Origin: Dysgonomonas sp. ZJ279
Lineage (GTDB): Bacteria; Bacteroidota; Bacteroidia; Bacteroidales; Dysgonomonadaceae
DNA length: 64,000 nucleotides
Assembly (NCBI RefSeq): GCF_011039205.1
Contig: NZ_JAAKEL010000013.1
Location: 28,717-92,716 of the forward strand
Direction: 5' to 3'
Shown: one piece after another, positions 47,193 through 56,541 of the stretch
How the letters are laid out: the number at the start of each line of letters is the position of its first letter
Numbering within the stretch: the first letter of the stretch is position 1
Notes under the pieces: model-generated
Seen by the model: only the letters and a program-made list of their open reading frames with translations
The model's database searches: none
What the model was told of the DNA's origin: nothing
Made by a program: the position numbers and the translations under genes

Positions 47193-48089
47193 TTATACAA
47201 GCTTTTTAATCAAAGCTTCTTTATCACCATAAATATAGTCGATAACAGGAACTTCGATCATTGTATACGCTCCCGGTCTTTGCTTCATAGCAGCACGTGC
47301 CGAAGCTACGAGTACCTGAGCTGTGAGAGCAGGATTATTGATTTTCATATTAAAGTCTAAAAGTTGATTTTGGGTAGTACCCGAAACTCCTTTGCGCACC
47401 ATATTTACACCGTGTCCCATATCCTTAAGATCATCAACACAATCTACTTGTTTCACATGTGTTTCGTCGTTAACAAAATAATCGTCAGATTTAATTGCTG
47501 CCGCAACCTCTTCAAAATTATAACCACTTTCAACTTCGATATACACCATACGGCGATGAATACTTGTTCCTAAAGGAATAGTCATAGACAATGCCGCTTT
47601 CACTCCTTTTATTGCTTTTACAGCTACTGTATGACCCATGCTCATACCCGGACCAAAGTTAGTATAAGTTACACCCTTAGGTGCCATAAATTCCATCATT
47701 GAACGTACCATCGAATCTGTTCCCGGATCCCAGCCTGCCGAGATTATAGAAACAGTATTGTTTGCCACAGCAACAGCATTTAATTCTTTGCGAAGATTTA
47801 CGATACCACCGTGAATATCATAACTATCAACAGTATTGATACCTGCTGTTAAACATTCTTTAGCGTAAGTCTCTACGCTACGTGTCGGCGTACAGAGTAT
47901 TGCTACGTCTACATCGCTCAGTTCGGCAACTGTTTTTACTACCGTGTATTTACTTATTTCTTCAGGAATATTAGCAGGATCACGACGAACAATACCTGCT
48001 ACTTCAAAATCGGGAGACGCTACTATTGCATCTAAAACGTATTTACCAATGTTGCCATACCCAACGATGGCTGCTCTAAGCTTCTTCAT
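47193..48089 (-). CDS. ddh: meso-Diaminopimelate D-dehydrogenase
   Basis: This 298-residue NADP-dependent enzyme makes meso-diaminopimelate in one step from tetrahydrodipicolinate, feeding lysine and peptidoglycan synthesis. The Rossmann motif is IVGYGNIGKYVLDAI at the N-terminus. Substrate regions include SYDIHGGI, SAGWDPGTDSMVRSMM and TNFGPGMSMGHTVAVKA. Start ATG 48089 (MKKLRAAIVGYGN) is chosen: the frame is open further upstream, but that extension lacks similarity and would run into the neighbouring gene at 48142. Confidence 0.95.
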   Translation of the reverse strand: MKKLRAAIVGYGNIGKYVLDAIVASPDFEVAGIVRRDPANIPEEISKYTVVKTVAELSDVDVAILCTPTRSVETYAKECLTAGINTVDSYDIHGGIVNLRKELNAVAVANNTVSIISAGWDPGTDSMVRSMMEFMAPKGVTYTNFGPGMSMGHTVAVKAIKGVKAALSMTIPLGTSIHRRMVYIEVESGYNFEEVAAAIKSDDYFVNDETHVKQVDCVDDLKDMGHGVNMVRKGVSGTTQNQLLDFNMKINNPALTAQVLVASARAAMKQRPGAYTMIEVPVIDYIYGDKEALIKKLV

Positions 48090-48141
48090 TCTATTTTTGT
48101 TTTGTCTATTATTTATTAAAAGGTCGGAAACCTTAATTATT

Positions 48142-48831
48142 TTATTCAGGTTGACTTTCTTTAAAGAAATTATATAACCATTCAAGGGCTACAAAATCTT
48201 CCTGTATCTGTTCGGCGAATTTAGCAGAAAACACCTCATTTCCTATCGGTCTTTGTTTAGCAACCCAAACACTTTTCTTTTGCATCCATGGCTGATAATA
48301 TTCTGACAGATCGTTTGGTATTTGCCTTTTATAGTCTTCGCCCATTATGCTAAAACCTCTGTCCAAAACGGTCTTTTGAGTAACCTCCTTAAATTCAGCA
48401 GCATTATATTTTATATTATCTTTAAAGTCGTCCATAATTTTCTTCTTAGCCATATATAGCCCCATACCGCAGAGATAGCCTTCGTCGCTAAGTTCCATAA
48501 AATATCCGGGATAATTCTGCCAATCGCCTGCGGCTACCGGTATCTGAAACGTCATCCAAAGACATGTTTTGTATGGATCTTTATTTTTTGAAAAACGCAC
48601 GTCTCGATAAATACGAGATACTACTCTATGAGGACGCAGTTCGAATTGCGGGTCTATATTATGCATGGCAGGCGATAGGCTCACCACAAGGCTTTTGAAG
48701 GGATTCAACAGTTCGCGTTCATAAACATCACGATGCTCTTCAAACCATTCTTTATAATTATTTTCTTTCAAGCCCTGAAGGAACTGAATTGTCGCAGGTG
48801 TGAAACCGTTGAATGCTGCAAGATCTGCCAT
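48142..48831 (-). CDS. DUF2461 domain-containing protein
   Basis: This 229-residue cytoplasmic protein matches the DUF2461 (TIGR02453) family. Recognised blocks are TIQFLQGLKENNYKEWFEEH, SRIYRDVRFSKNKDPYKT and PGYFMELSDEGYLCGMGLYM. Its function is unknown. ATG 48831 (MADLAAFNGFTP) is used rather than a TTG 42 bases upstream that lies in the terminator region. It is followed by ddh after 52 bases. Confidence 0.88.
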   Translation of the reverse strand: MADLAAFNGFTPATIQFLQGLKENNYKEWFEEHRDVYERELLNPFKSLVVSLSPAMHNIDPQFELRPHRVVSRIYRDVRFSKNKDPYKTCLWMTFQIPVAAGDWQNYPGYFMELSDEGYLCGMGLYMAKKKIMDDFKDNIKYNAAEFKEVTQKTVLDRGFSIMGEDYKRQIPNDLSEYYQPWMQKKSVWVAKQRPIGNEVFSAKFAEQIQEDFVALEWLYNFFKESQPE

Positions 48832-48854
48832 AATCGTCTCTGATTTATTTAAAA

Positions 48855-48901
48855 CAAAAAAATAGGATAACAAATCTATAAATAAAATGATTGTTATCCT
48901 A
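48855..48901 (-). terminator. Terminator after the phosphohexomutase gene
   Basis: TAGGATAACAA (48863-48873) pairs perfectly with TTGTTATCCTA (48891-48901). On the minus strand the stem is followed by a T-tract, ending the 51994-48928 gene run. Confidence 0.8.
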
Positions 48902-48927
48902 CTGTTTTCATATCTGGTTTTACCCTG

Positions 48928-50313
48928 TTATTTTGCCAGCTGTTTGATTACAGCCATTATTTCACCTCCTATTTCTTCAGCCTCTTTCATTGTATGAGCT
49001 TCAGAATAAACACGAATAATAGGTTCTGTATTCGACTTACGCAAATGCACCCATTTATCAGGAAAATCGATCTTCACACCATCGATATCAGTAACCTCTT
49101 CCGATGAAAATTTCTCTTTCACTGCCGCCAAAATAGCATCTACATCTATCTCGGGCGTTAGTTCTACCTTTTGTTTTGCTATATAATATTGCGGATAACT
49201 TGCACGTATTTCGCTTACAGTCTTTTTCTCTTTAGCCAAATGACTTAAAAACAATGCGATGCCAACTAAAGAATCACGGCCATAATGGCTCGACGGGTAA
49301 ATAATACCTCCATTGCCTTCTCCTCCGATTACTGCGTTTGTCGCTTTCATCTTAGCAGTAACATTTACTTCTCCTACTGCCGACGGGCTGTATTCACATC
49401 CATACTTACGTGTTACATCGCGTAAAGCACGGCTCGAACTTAAATTAGATACGGTATTACCGGGTGTATGTTTCAATACATAATCGGCCACTGCCACAAG
49501 TGTATATTCTTCACCAAACATTTCTCCATTTTCACAGATGATCGCCAAGCGGTCAACATCCGGGTCGACAACGAAACCAACATTAGAATCTGTTGTCTTC
49601 ATCATTACCGAAATATCTTCCAGATGCTCAGGTAGCGGTTCCGGATTGTGAGGAAAATCTCCATTTGGCGTGCAATATAATTCATTTATTTTTGTCACGC
49701 CTAAAGCATTTAGCAAACGAGGGAGAACTATTCCTCCAACTGAATTCACACAATCGATAGCCACCTCAAAATCAGCAGCTTTTATAGCTTCTACATCAAC
49801 TAACTCTAGATCGAGTACAGCCTGTATATGTTTGTCTGTATAATCTTTTTCTACAACTTTGCCTAAATGGTCTACATTCGCAAAATCAAAATCTTCGGCT
49901 TCGGCCATACGAAGTATCTCTTCGCCTTCTTTTGCATTAAGAAATTCGCCGTTTGCATTCAAAAGTTTCAACGCATTCCATTGGCGTGGGTTATGACTAG
50001 CAGTAAGAATAATCCCACCACTGGCATTCTCCATTGTTACAGCCAGTTCGGTAGTAGGGGTTGTCGCTAGGCCGATATTCACCACATCAAAACCAGCACC
50101 CATAAGAGTACCTACAACCAACTGCTCCATCATTTTACCCGAAATACGAGCATCACGACCAACAACAATTTTGTTCGAATCAGTTTGTTTATTCCGTTGA
50201 ATAAAAGAGGCATAAGCCGATACAAATTTAACTGTATCTAAAGGATTCAAGCCTTCGCCTACTTTACCTCCGATTGTACCTCTGATACCAGAAATCGATT
50301 TTATAAGTGCCAT
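48928..50313 (-). CDS. glmM: Phosphoglucosamine mutase / phosphohexomutase
   Basis: This 461-residue alpha-D-phosphohexomutase has the phosphoserine loop GGIILTASHNPRQWNALKLL, the metal loop VDPDVDRLAIICENG, the sugar loop GGEGNGGIIYPSSHYGRDS and the phosphate loop RKSNTEPIIRVYSEA. In Bacteroidota this type is usually annotated GlmM, making glucosamine-1-phosphate for peptidoglycan and lipopolysaccharide. Activity on mannose or glucose phosphates cannot be excluded. It lies 20 bases after the DUF4827 gene. Confidence 0.88.
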   Translation of the reverse strand: MALIKSISGIRGTIGGKVGEGLNPLDTVKFVSAYASFIQRNKQTDSNKIVVGRDARISGKMMEQLVVGTLMGAGFDVVNIGLATTPTTELAVTMENASGGIILTASHNPRQWNALKLLNANGEFLNAKEGEEILRMAEAEDFDFANVDHLGKVVEKDYTDKHIQAVLDLELVDVEAIKAADFEVAIDCVNSVGGIVLPRLLNALGVTKINELYCTPNGDFPHNPEPLPEHLEDISVMMKTTDSNVGFVVDPDVDRLAIICENGEMFGEEYTLVAVADYVLKHTPGNTVSNLSSSRALRDVTRKYGCEYSPSAVGEVNVTAKMKATNAVIGGEGNGGIIYPSSHYGRDSLVGIALFLSHLAKEKKTVSEIRASYPQYYIAKQKVELTPEIDVDAILAAVKEKFSSEEVTDIDGVKIDFPDKWVHLRKSNTEPIIRVYSEAHTMKEAEEIGGEIMAVIKQLAK

Positions 50314-50333
50314 TTCAAAGTATTATTTTTATA

Positions 50334-50939
50334 TTAATCTGCAAATGTATATTTCAAATATCCGTAATAAATGGTAGAATAGTCATTAGTCTGTTGAGTC
50401 GATCCTTGTGAAAAAGGTACAATCATACTAACAACTGCTCCATCACGCACATATTGCAAAGGGAAAGCACAGGCAGGTGACAAAAATGTATAGAACAATA
50501 TGTCTTTATATGAAGTACTATATGCAAAAGTATAACTCCCTGTATTTCCATAAGTTAAAGACAAGCCATATAAGCCATCATCAGGTCCATTATTCTTCCA
50601 TACTGCTGTATCTCCTAAAAAACGCGTATCGGCATATCTCATATCAACAGAAGTTCCACCTTGGCTTCCTCCTGCTACAAATTTTTTAGCTTTTTCACCA
50701 ACACCCGAATCTATCACATGAAGATATATACCGGTTTTAGGATCTTTAAAATATTCTTTTTCTTTAAATCCTCTATTTACGGGGTAATAGTCAATAACAG
50801 TGATACCTTCTTCTTTTATAAATCGCTCAATGGCTTTCTTTTCTTTGTCCAATTTCTTAGCATAAGTATCTCCGCTACAAGCAGAAATTACAATAGCTAA
50901 TCCTATAAAAGCAAATATACATCCTATAATTTTTCTCAT
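50334..50939 (-). CDS. DUF4827 family lipoprotein
   Basis: This 201-residue lipoprotein has signal peptide MRKIIGCIFAFIGLAIVISAC. The sequence is recognised as DUF4827, a Bacteroidota family with a peptidyl-prolyl-isomerase-like fold: KAIERFIKEEGITVIDYYP, then GIYLHVIDSGVG, and CAFPLQYVRDGAVVSMIVPF. No isomerase activity is established. It lies between the DHH phosphoesterase and glmM genes with short gaps, so it is probably co-transcribed. Confidence 0.85.
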   Translation of the reverse strand: MRKIIGCIFAFIGLAIVISACSGDTYAKKLDKEKKAIERFIKEEGITVIDYYPVNRGFKEKEYFKDPKTGIYLHVIDSGVGEKAKKFVAGGSQGGTSVDMRYADTRFLGDTAVWKNNGPDDGLYGLSLTYGNTGSYTFAYSTSYKDILFYTFLSPACAFPLQYVRDGAVVSMIVPFSQGSTQQTNDYSTIYYGYLKYTFAD

Positions 50940-50965
50940 CTAAATTTCTAATATTATGTACGTTA

Positions 50966-51994
50966 TTATTTTATCAATAAATCTTTATATTCGGGAAGCG
51001 TCTTCTCAAAAATAGCGATAGCATCTTCCAATGTTCCATAAAATTCACCACCGGATGCATTTAGATGCCCTCCTCCATTAAAACATTGAGCCGAGAATTT
51101 ATTCGTTGGGAAATCCCCCTGTGAACGTAACGAAATTTTTATCATTTCATTGTCTTCCCGAAGGAAAACTGAAAAAATTATTTTCGAAATATTCAGCGGC
51201 AGATTAGCAAATCCTTCCGTATCACCTTTCTTTGCATGATATTTAGCCTGTTCTTCTTTTGTCAGCCAAATAAGAGCAGCATTATATTCAGGATATATCT
51301 TCATCTTTTCAGATAATGTATACCCAAGCATACGATAACGATCTTCTGAATAATTATGATAGACATTAGAATATATTTGGTCTTTATCTATTCCTTTTTT
51401 AAGCAATTCGCCAATAATATAATAAATTTCGGCATTATTTGAATTATAGGTAAATGCTCCTGTATCAGTCATCATACCTGTATAAATAGCTTCAGCACAC
51501 TCTTTACTCATAGCTTCGAAATCTCCCATACGACAAATCAGACGGAAAATTAGTTCGCTTGTAGATGATATTTGCGGATACGAAATCGTAACATCACAAA
51601 AATCGGAAGGCTCGGGATGATGATCCACCATAATCTTCTTAGCTTTAGCTGCCTCAATAAGAGGGCCTACATTATTAGTACGCTTAGGTATATTAAAATC
51701 AAGACAAAATATCAACTGAGCTTCTTCAATAAGTTTTTGAGCATATTCGGGATATTTTTCATAAACCAATATATCTTTTGCTCCTTTTATCCAGCGTAAA
51801 AAGTCAGGGAAAACATTCGGAACTATTACTGTAACTTCGTTACCTAAATCATTTAGATAGTGATACAAACCCAATGATGAACCGATAGCATCTCCATCAG
51901 GTGAAACATGTGTTACAATTACAATTTTGTCATGCTTATCTAGTAAATCTTCAACTTGCGATATTTTACGACTGTCTATTATCTTTGAAATCAT
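50966..51994 (-). CDS. DHH family phosphoesterase, NrnA-like
   Basis: The 342-residue protein of the NrnA/oligoribonuclease-PAP phosphatase family has metal-binding motifs IVTHVSPDGDAIGSSLGL, FCLDFNIP and KKIMVDHHPEPSDFCD (DHH), plus a DHHA1 domain ending FNGGGHLNASGGEF. It probably degrades nano-RNAs and/or 3'-phosphoadenosine 5'-phosphate, or related dinucleotides, in the cytoplasm. It is the first gene of the run to glmM. Confidence 0.92.
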   Translation of the reverse strand: MISKIIDSRKISQVEDLLDKHDKIVIVTHVSPDGDAIGSSLGLYHYLNDLGNEVTVIVPNVFPDFLRWIKGAKDILVYEKYPEYAQKLIEEAQLIFCLDFNIPKRTNNVGPLIEAAKAKKIMVDHHPEPSDFCDVTISYPQISSTSELIFRLICRMGDFEAMSKECAEAIYTGMMTDTGAFTYNSNNAEIYYIIGELLKKGIDKDQIYSNVYHNYSEDRYRMLGYTLSEKMKIYPEYNAALIWLTKEEQAKYHAKKGDTEGFANLPLNISKIIFSVFLREDNEMIKISLRSQGDFPTNKFSAQCFNGGGHLNASGGEFYGTLEDAIAIFEKTLPEYKDLLIK

Positions 51995-52131
51995 TTATTT
52001 ATTCTCTCTCCTTTGAGTCTATATTAAGGTCTCAGACCTATCCTTAAGTTTATCGGTATTGTAAGTAAAAACATACTATCAGTCAATTATACAGTGATAA
52101 ATAGCTAGTATGTCTATTCAGTGCAAAAATA

Positions 52132-54105
52132 CTAAAAAATCAAACTATATGCACCATTTTGTGCCACATCATAACAAGGAATATTCAGTTTTAGGCATTC
52201 ACCCTTCAATCGACTCACTGTTTTTGCTGATAATGAGGCATCTACAACAACTTCCTGCATAGAAAACAATTGAGTTAAAGAATATAAAGACAGGGAATTA
52301 TCTCCTGTTAGCACCAAGCAATCGACTACAAATTTTTCGTCACTCTGTTTATCTCTCCAAATATTTTTAGATATAATCAGGAATTTAACTGTATCTATCT
52401 CTACCAACTTATATCCTCTTGCTCGATCTTCGTTTTCTATCATATAATTTTGATGCCCGATATTCCACTTTATTTCAGTTGTATTTCGTCTATTGTAAAC
52501 CGTAATTGAATCGGGTTTACTACAAAGATTATCATATAGATGAATACTAAAGAATATGAGAATAGAAGATAAACCAACAAGTAACGATCTTGGCTTCTTA
52601 TAGATGACAGCAAGTAAAAAACTTATTATGGTGGCGGCTATTAAAAACAGATCGAACAATGAAACATAAGCATCTTCAATCAGAGCAAAAGGCAGCTTTT
52701 CAAAAAACTCAATGACCGAAGTCATTATCCCAACCAACAGTTTCAATATATTGACCGGCAGATAGAATAAGTAAACACTCAAGCTTGGCATAATATAGCT
52801 TAATAGCTTTGCCAGAAATATTCCTGCTACCGAATAAGTGATAAGTGATACCAGTGGCACAATCAGCAGATTGCCTATAAAGAAATAAGTCGGGAATGTC
52901 CCAAAATAGTATAGACATAAAGGGAAAGTTCCCAATTGAGCAACTAAAGATAGAGTAAACATTTGCCAGAATGCACGTAAATACTTGTTTTTGACAGCTA
53001 ATAAATTCGATGCCCGAGGTTGTAAATAGAGGATAGCCAGAACAGACATAAAACTCAATTGAAATCCTATATCAAAAAGGGAAAAAGGACTTATCAGCAG
53101 CATAAAAAAGGCTGTGATATAAAGTGCATTCACAGAGAAACTTTTCCGGTTGAAAACCTCCGACACACAGAAAACAGTCAACATAGCACTTGCACGAATA
53201 ACTGAAGGCGGTAACCCCGTTATGAAAGCATATATCCAAAGTAAGACAATAATAATAGTGGGTTTCAACCAATAGTATTTTGAATTACGACGAATAAAAC
53301 TCAACAGAAAACTTATCATCACATAGATTATTCCCACATGTAGACCACTGACAGAAAGGACATGAACCGTGCCTGTTGTTCTGAACGATTGTTTCAAATC
53401 GTCAGATAAGGCTTCCTGATATCCGATCGTTAAGGCTGAAAGAATAGCATATTCAGTATCATTGAAACCCAACGATTGATAGAATGTCAATATATGCTGA
53501 CGACATCTCAATGCTTGTGTTATCACCGACGAAGAAGATCTTCCCGTTACTTGCCACGAATCGGATGGTATGTAAACAGAGCCTGCAAACCCCTTATCGT
53601 GCATATAGCTTACGTAGTCGAAATCATCGGGGTTTCCTTGATTCTTAAAAGCCTGTATCTCGCCTTTAAACAAAAATTCATCGCCGGGCATTAAATAAGT
53701 ATTATATAATGTGTCACGTTGAAAATAGCAAACTATTTGCTTATCTAGATCTGGCAACTGGACTTTATATGCCACAGAACGAGGTTTCTCTTGCGGTGTA
53801 TCTGTTACGATGGCTCGGTAAGTTTGCGGTTGATCAGAAAATATAAAAGACGATTCCTGCTGACGATAACCGCTAGTCGTAATCCCAATGCCAATAAGGA
53901 AAAGGCTTAAACCTGCACCAAACAGCCAACGTAATCTAAACTCTTTATCCTTGGGTATTAAATATGAAAAGAGCATAACAATCGCTCCCAAGAGGAAGAA
54001 TGCTATGCTCCAATTTTGTATATTGAAATAGTATTGAAGTACAATACCACTAATCAAAGGTATTAGCAATGTCAGAAAAGGAGTTTTAGACAAAGGATTT
54101 TGCAT
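52132..54105 (-). CDS. comEC: ComEC/Rec2-type DNA-uptake channel protein
   Basis: This 657-residue polytopic membrane protein carries an N-terminal DUF4131 region and the Competence core with HVLSVSGLHVGIIYVMI, FITGLPPSVIRASAML and ISPFSLFDIGFQLSFMSVLA. The C-terminal part is short, and the metallo-beta-lactamase domain found in full-length ComEC is absent or degenerate: only a residual strand region (residues 555-657) remains, without an HxHxD motif. It lies 20 bases after rpe. It is likely the inner-membrane channel for single-stranded DNA entry; natural competence itself is unproven. Confidence 0.9.
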   Translation of the reverse strand: MQNPLSKTPFLTLLIPLISGIVLQYYFNIQNWSIAFFLLGAIVMLFSYLIPKDKEFRLRWLFGAGLSLFLIGIGITTSGYRQQESSFIFSDQPQTYRAIVTDTPQEKPRSVAYKVQLPDLDKQIVCYFQRDTLYNTYLMPGDEFLFKGEIQAFKNQGNPDDFDYVSYMHDKGFAGSVYIPSDSWQVTGRSSSSVITQALRCRQHILTFYQSLGFNDTEYAILSALTIGYQEALSDDLKQSFRTTGTVHVLSVSGLHVGIIYVMISFLLSFIRRNSKYYWLKPTIIIVLLWIYAFITGLPPSVIRASAMLTVFCVSEVFNRKSFSVNALYITAFFMLLISPFSLFDIGFQLSFMSVLAILYLQPRASNLLAVKNKYLRAFWQMFTLSLVAQLGTFPLCLYYFGTFPTYFFIGNLLIVPLVSLITYSVAGIFLAKLLSYIMPSLSVYLFYLPVNILKLLVGIMTSVIEFFEKLPFALIEDAYVSLFDLFLIAATIISFLLAVIYKKPRSLLVGLSSILIFFSIHLYDNLCSKPDSITVYNRRNTTEIKWNIGHQNYMIENEDRARGYKLVEIDTVKFLIISKNIWRDKQSDEKFVVDCLVLTGDNSLSLYSLTQLFSMQEVVVDASLSAKTVSRLKGECLKLNIPCYDVAQNGAYSLIF

Positions 54106-54125
54106 CTCAACTCATTCTCCCTGCA

Positions 54126-54779
54126 TCATACAATACTCTTCAACCTATGTATCATTTCTGTTGGATTAGGATCTGCAAATACTGCATTCCCAGCCACAAG
54201 TACATCGGCTCCGGCATCAACCAAACGTTTACCTGTTTCGAGATTTACACCTCCATCTACTTGTATCAGTGTCGACAGATTTCGCTTCAGAATCATTTCC
54301 TTCAAACGAGCAACTTTTTCTACAGAGCGTTCTATAAATTTCTGCCCCCCGAATCCGGGATTTACAGACATTAATAGAACCATATCTACATCCTGTAAAA
54401 TATCTTCGAGCAGAGATACTGGAGTATGAGGATTTAAAGTTACACCGGCTTTCATTCCTGCATCGTGAATAGCTCCTATCGTACGGTGTAGATGAATACA
54501 GGCTTCGTAATGCACATTCATCATATATGCGCCGCAATCTTTTACCTCTTTAATATATTTATCGGGGTTAACGATCATAAGATGTACATCCAAAGGCTTC
54601 TTTGCTATCTTGCTGATTTGTTTAATAATAGGGAATCCAAAAGATATATTAGGGACAAAACTCCCATCCATTACATCGCAATGAAACCAATCCGCTTCAC
54701 TGTTATTAATCATTTCTACATCTGACTGCAAGTTCAAAAAATCGGCGGAAAGCAAAGATGGTGCTATTTTATGGCTCAT
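54126..54779 (-). CDS. rpe: Ribulose-phosphate 3-epimerase
   Basis: This 217-residue TIM-barrel enzyme of the pentose phosphate pathway interconverts ribulose-5-P and xylulose-5-P. It starts KIAPSLLSADFLNLQSDVE and has DWFHCDVMDGSFVPNISFG (metal ligands), PLDVHLMIVNP, VNPGFGGQKFIE and IQVDGGVNLETG. ATG 54779 is used; the longer open frame upstream reads through a terminator. It is co-transcribed with comEC. Confidence 0.97.
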   Translation of the reverse strand: MSHKIAPSLLSADFLNLQSDVEMINNSEADWFHCDVMDGSFVPNISFGFPIIKQISKIAKKPLDVHLMIVNPDKYIKEVKDCGAYMMNVHYEACIHLHRTIGAIHDAGMKAGVTLNPHTPVSLLEDILQDVDMVLLMSVNPGFGGQKFIERSVEKVARLKEMILKRNLSTLIQVDGGVNLETGKRLVDAGADVLVAGNAVFADPNPTEMIHRLKSIV

Positions 54780-54833
54780 ACGATTGAATTTTATATTGAT
54801 ATAAACAAAAGTACTAAAAAGACAATCAGCATA

Positions 54834-54872
54834 AAAACAAAAAGGTACAAAAAGCATAATGCCTTTGTACCT
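54834..54872 (-). terminator. Terminator after the 54-codon gene
   Basis: AGGTACAAA (54843-54851) pairs with TTTGTACCT (54864-54872). On the minus strand the stem is followed by a T-rich tract. It separates the small gene upstream from rpe. Confidence 0.7.
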
Positions 54873-54901
54873 CATATTTTTACTTGCTGTATATTATGAA
54901 A

Positions 54902-55066
54902 TCAATTTACACAAACCTCATTCAGCGAATTAGGTAATGATTTTTCAACATAATAAGTGCGTGAAAACAGTTTCAAAAAATCTAATGTTTTAATAGAAGG
55001 TGCGACAACCATCTTTTCTCTTTTAGTAAATATATTACTGAGTTTAGGAGTAATGTTTTTTTTCAT
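54902..55066 (-). CDS. Small 54-residue protein, unrecognised
   Basis: A 54-codon open frame begins ATG AAA AAA AAC at 55066 and ends TGA at 54902. The product begins MKKNITPKLSNIFTKREKMV and continues with SIKTLDFLKLFSRTYYVEK, then a SLPNSLNE segment. A plausible promoter lies upstream on the minus strand (TTGG, 16 bases, TTAATTTG), and a hairpin terminator lies 30 bases downstream, so the frame fits a complete monocistronic unit. The FLK-FSRTYxVE-SLP pattern recalls small conserved Bacteroidota proteins, but this is from memory and was not searched. The function is unknown. The rest of the 54780-55202 gap holds nothing else recognised. Confidence 0.6.
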   Translation of the reverse strand: MKKNITPKLSNIFTKREKMVVAPSIKTLDFLKLFSRTYYVEKSLPNSLNEVCVN

Positions 55067-55202
55067 AGGCCAATTATTATTTATGTTTCGTACTTAATTG
55101 AAACGCAAATTAAAAAAGCTTATTGCCTCCAATCTCATTTTTAACTATTTAGTATTTTTAATATAGTCCCCCCGCTTAAAAACAATAAACAGAGTTCCAG
55201 AC

Positions 55203-56345
55203 TCAACTCATTCTGCTTTTATAATCCTGATAATCGAATTCACGATAAATATTCAATTGATTATCTTTTGTCCACAATGCGATTGCCGGATGAGAAATAC
55301 CATTAAACATAGTTGTTTTCACAATAGTGTAATGAATCATATCTTCAAAAATAATTTTATCACCCACAAGCAATGGTTCATCGAACGACCACTCACCGAT
55401 GAAATCACCGCTTAAGCAACTGCTTCCTCCCATTCTATAAGTTGGTAATCCTGCCACCGGTTCATGATATGCACCTCTGATCTGTGGTTTGTAAGGCATT
55501 TCCAAGCAGTCTGGCATATGACAAGCAAAAGAAACATCTAATATGGCTGTTTTTATACCTTTGTTCTCTACAACATCAACTACAGTAGATACTAAAATAC
55601 CTGTTTGCCATGCAAAAGCACTACCCGGTTCCATAATAATATGGAGATGCGGATATTTTGCTTTGAAACGCTTCAAAACCTTGATCAAATGCTCTACATC
55701 ATAATCGCTACGGGTCATGAGGTGACCACCACCCATATTAAACCATTTAGCCTGAGACAGTAAGTGTCCAAATTTCAGTTCAATTTGCTCTAATGTTTTC
55801 TCCAGATCGTAAGATGAAGACTCACAAAGTGTATGAAAATGCAAACCTTCTACTCCCTCGGGCAATTGGTCGCCTAACAAATCGGCTACGATACCCAAAC
55901 GCGAACCGGGTGCACATGGATTATAAAGATCTGTTTCTACTTCCGAATATTCGGGATTGATACGCAAGCCAAATGATACTTTCTCATCGTACTTTTCAGC
56001 TTCCGGATAGAAACGATTAAATTGCGATAGAGAGTTAAACGTTATATGGCTGCTGTATTTCATGAAAATCGGAAAATTCTCATGAGTATATGCCGGTGAA
56101 AATGTGTGTGCACGACTTCCCATTTCTTCGTATGCCAATTGTGCCTCAAAAACAGAACTAGCTGTGGAATGGGGAATATATTCGCGTATGATCGGAAACG
56201 ATTTCCACATAGCGAACGCTTTGAATGCCAAAATAATATCCACACCTGCCCTATCCTTTACAGATTTGATAAGAGAAAGATTTTTTCTTAACAATTCTTC
56301 TTCCATTACAAAGCATGGAGATGGTACTTTATTTATTTCTATCAT
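55203..56345 (-). CDS. nspC: Carboxynorspermidine/carboxyspermidine decarboxylase
   Basis: The 380-residue PLP enzyme of the alanine racemase-fold decarboxylases makes norspermidine or spermidine in the alternative polyamine pathway. PLP binds Lys42 in DIILAFKAFAMWKSFP. Other motifs are GLRINPEYSEV, GLHFHTLCESSSYDLE, NMGGGHLMTRSDYD, IMEPGSAFAWQTG and GGSSCLSGDFIGEW. The partner carboxyspermidine dehydrogenase is not in the window. Confidence 0.95.
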   Translation of the reverse strand: MIEINKVPSPCFVMEEELLRKNLSLIKSVKDRAGVDIILAFKAFAMWKSFPIIREYIPHSTASSVFEAQLAYEEMGSRAHTFSPAYTHENFPIFMKYSSHITFNSLSQFNRFYPEAEKYDEKVSFGLRINPEYSEVETDLYNPCAPGSRLGIVADLLGDQLPEGVEGLHFHTLCESSSYDLEKTLEQIELKFGHLLSQAKWFNMGGGHLMTRSDYDVEHLIKVLKRFKAKYPHLHIIMEPGSAFAWQTGILVSTVVDVVENKGIKTAILDVSFACHMPDCLEMPYKPQIRGAYHEPVAGLPTYRMGGSSCLSGDFIGEWSFDEPLLVGDKIIFEDMIHYTIVKTTMFNGISHPAIALWTKDNQLNIYREFDYQDYKSRMS

Positions 56346-56467
56346 CAGATATTCTCTTTTTTTAAGTTTAGTCGAAATTATGCTTATTTCAAAGATTATG
56401 CAAAGGTCGGAATTTTTTGTCGAATAGAATAATAAACGGTTTTCCTTTCTTATATATAGGCATTAAT

Positions 56468-56518
56468 AAATATGAAAGAGTCTGCTTATCTCGAAGACAA
56501 ACAGGCTCTTTCATATTT
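56468..56518 (-). terminator. Long hairpin terminator between the small basic protein gene and nspC
   Basis: TATGAAAGAG and CTCTTTCATA form a perfect 10-bp stem, extended by three flanking A-T pairs, with a 25-base loop. It ends the 56542-56865 gene on the minus strand. Confidence 0.7.
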
Positions 56519-56541
56519 CGACAATCAAATTACTTAATTAT

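Noticed and set aside
48090..48185. N-terminal extension of diaminopimelate dehydrogenase
   Set aside because: The extra 32 residues do not resemble the family, and the extension would overlap the DUF2461 gene; MKKLRAAIVGYGN is the natural start.
54780..54875. N-terminal extension of ribulose-phosphate epimerase
   Set aside because: It reads through a terminator hairpin and adds a hydrophobic segment not found in this cytoplasmic enzyme.
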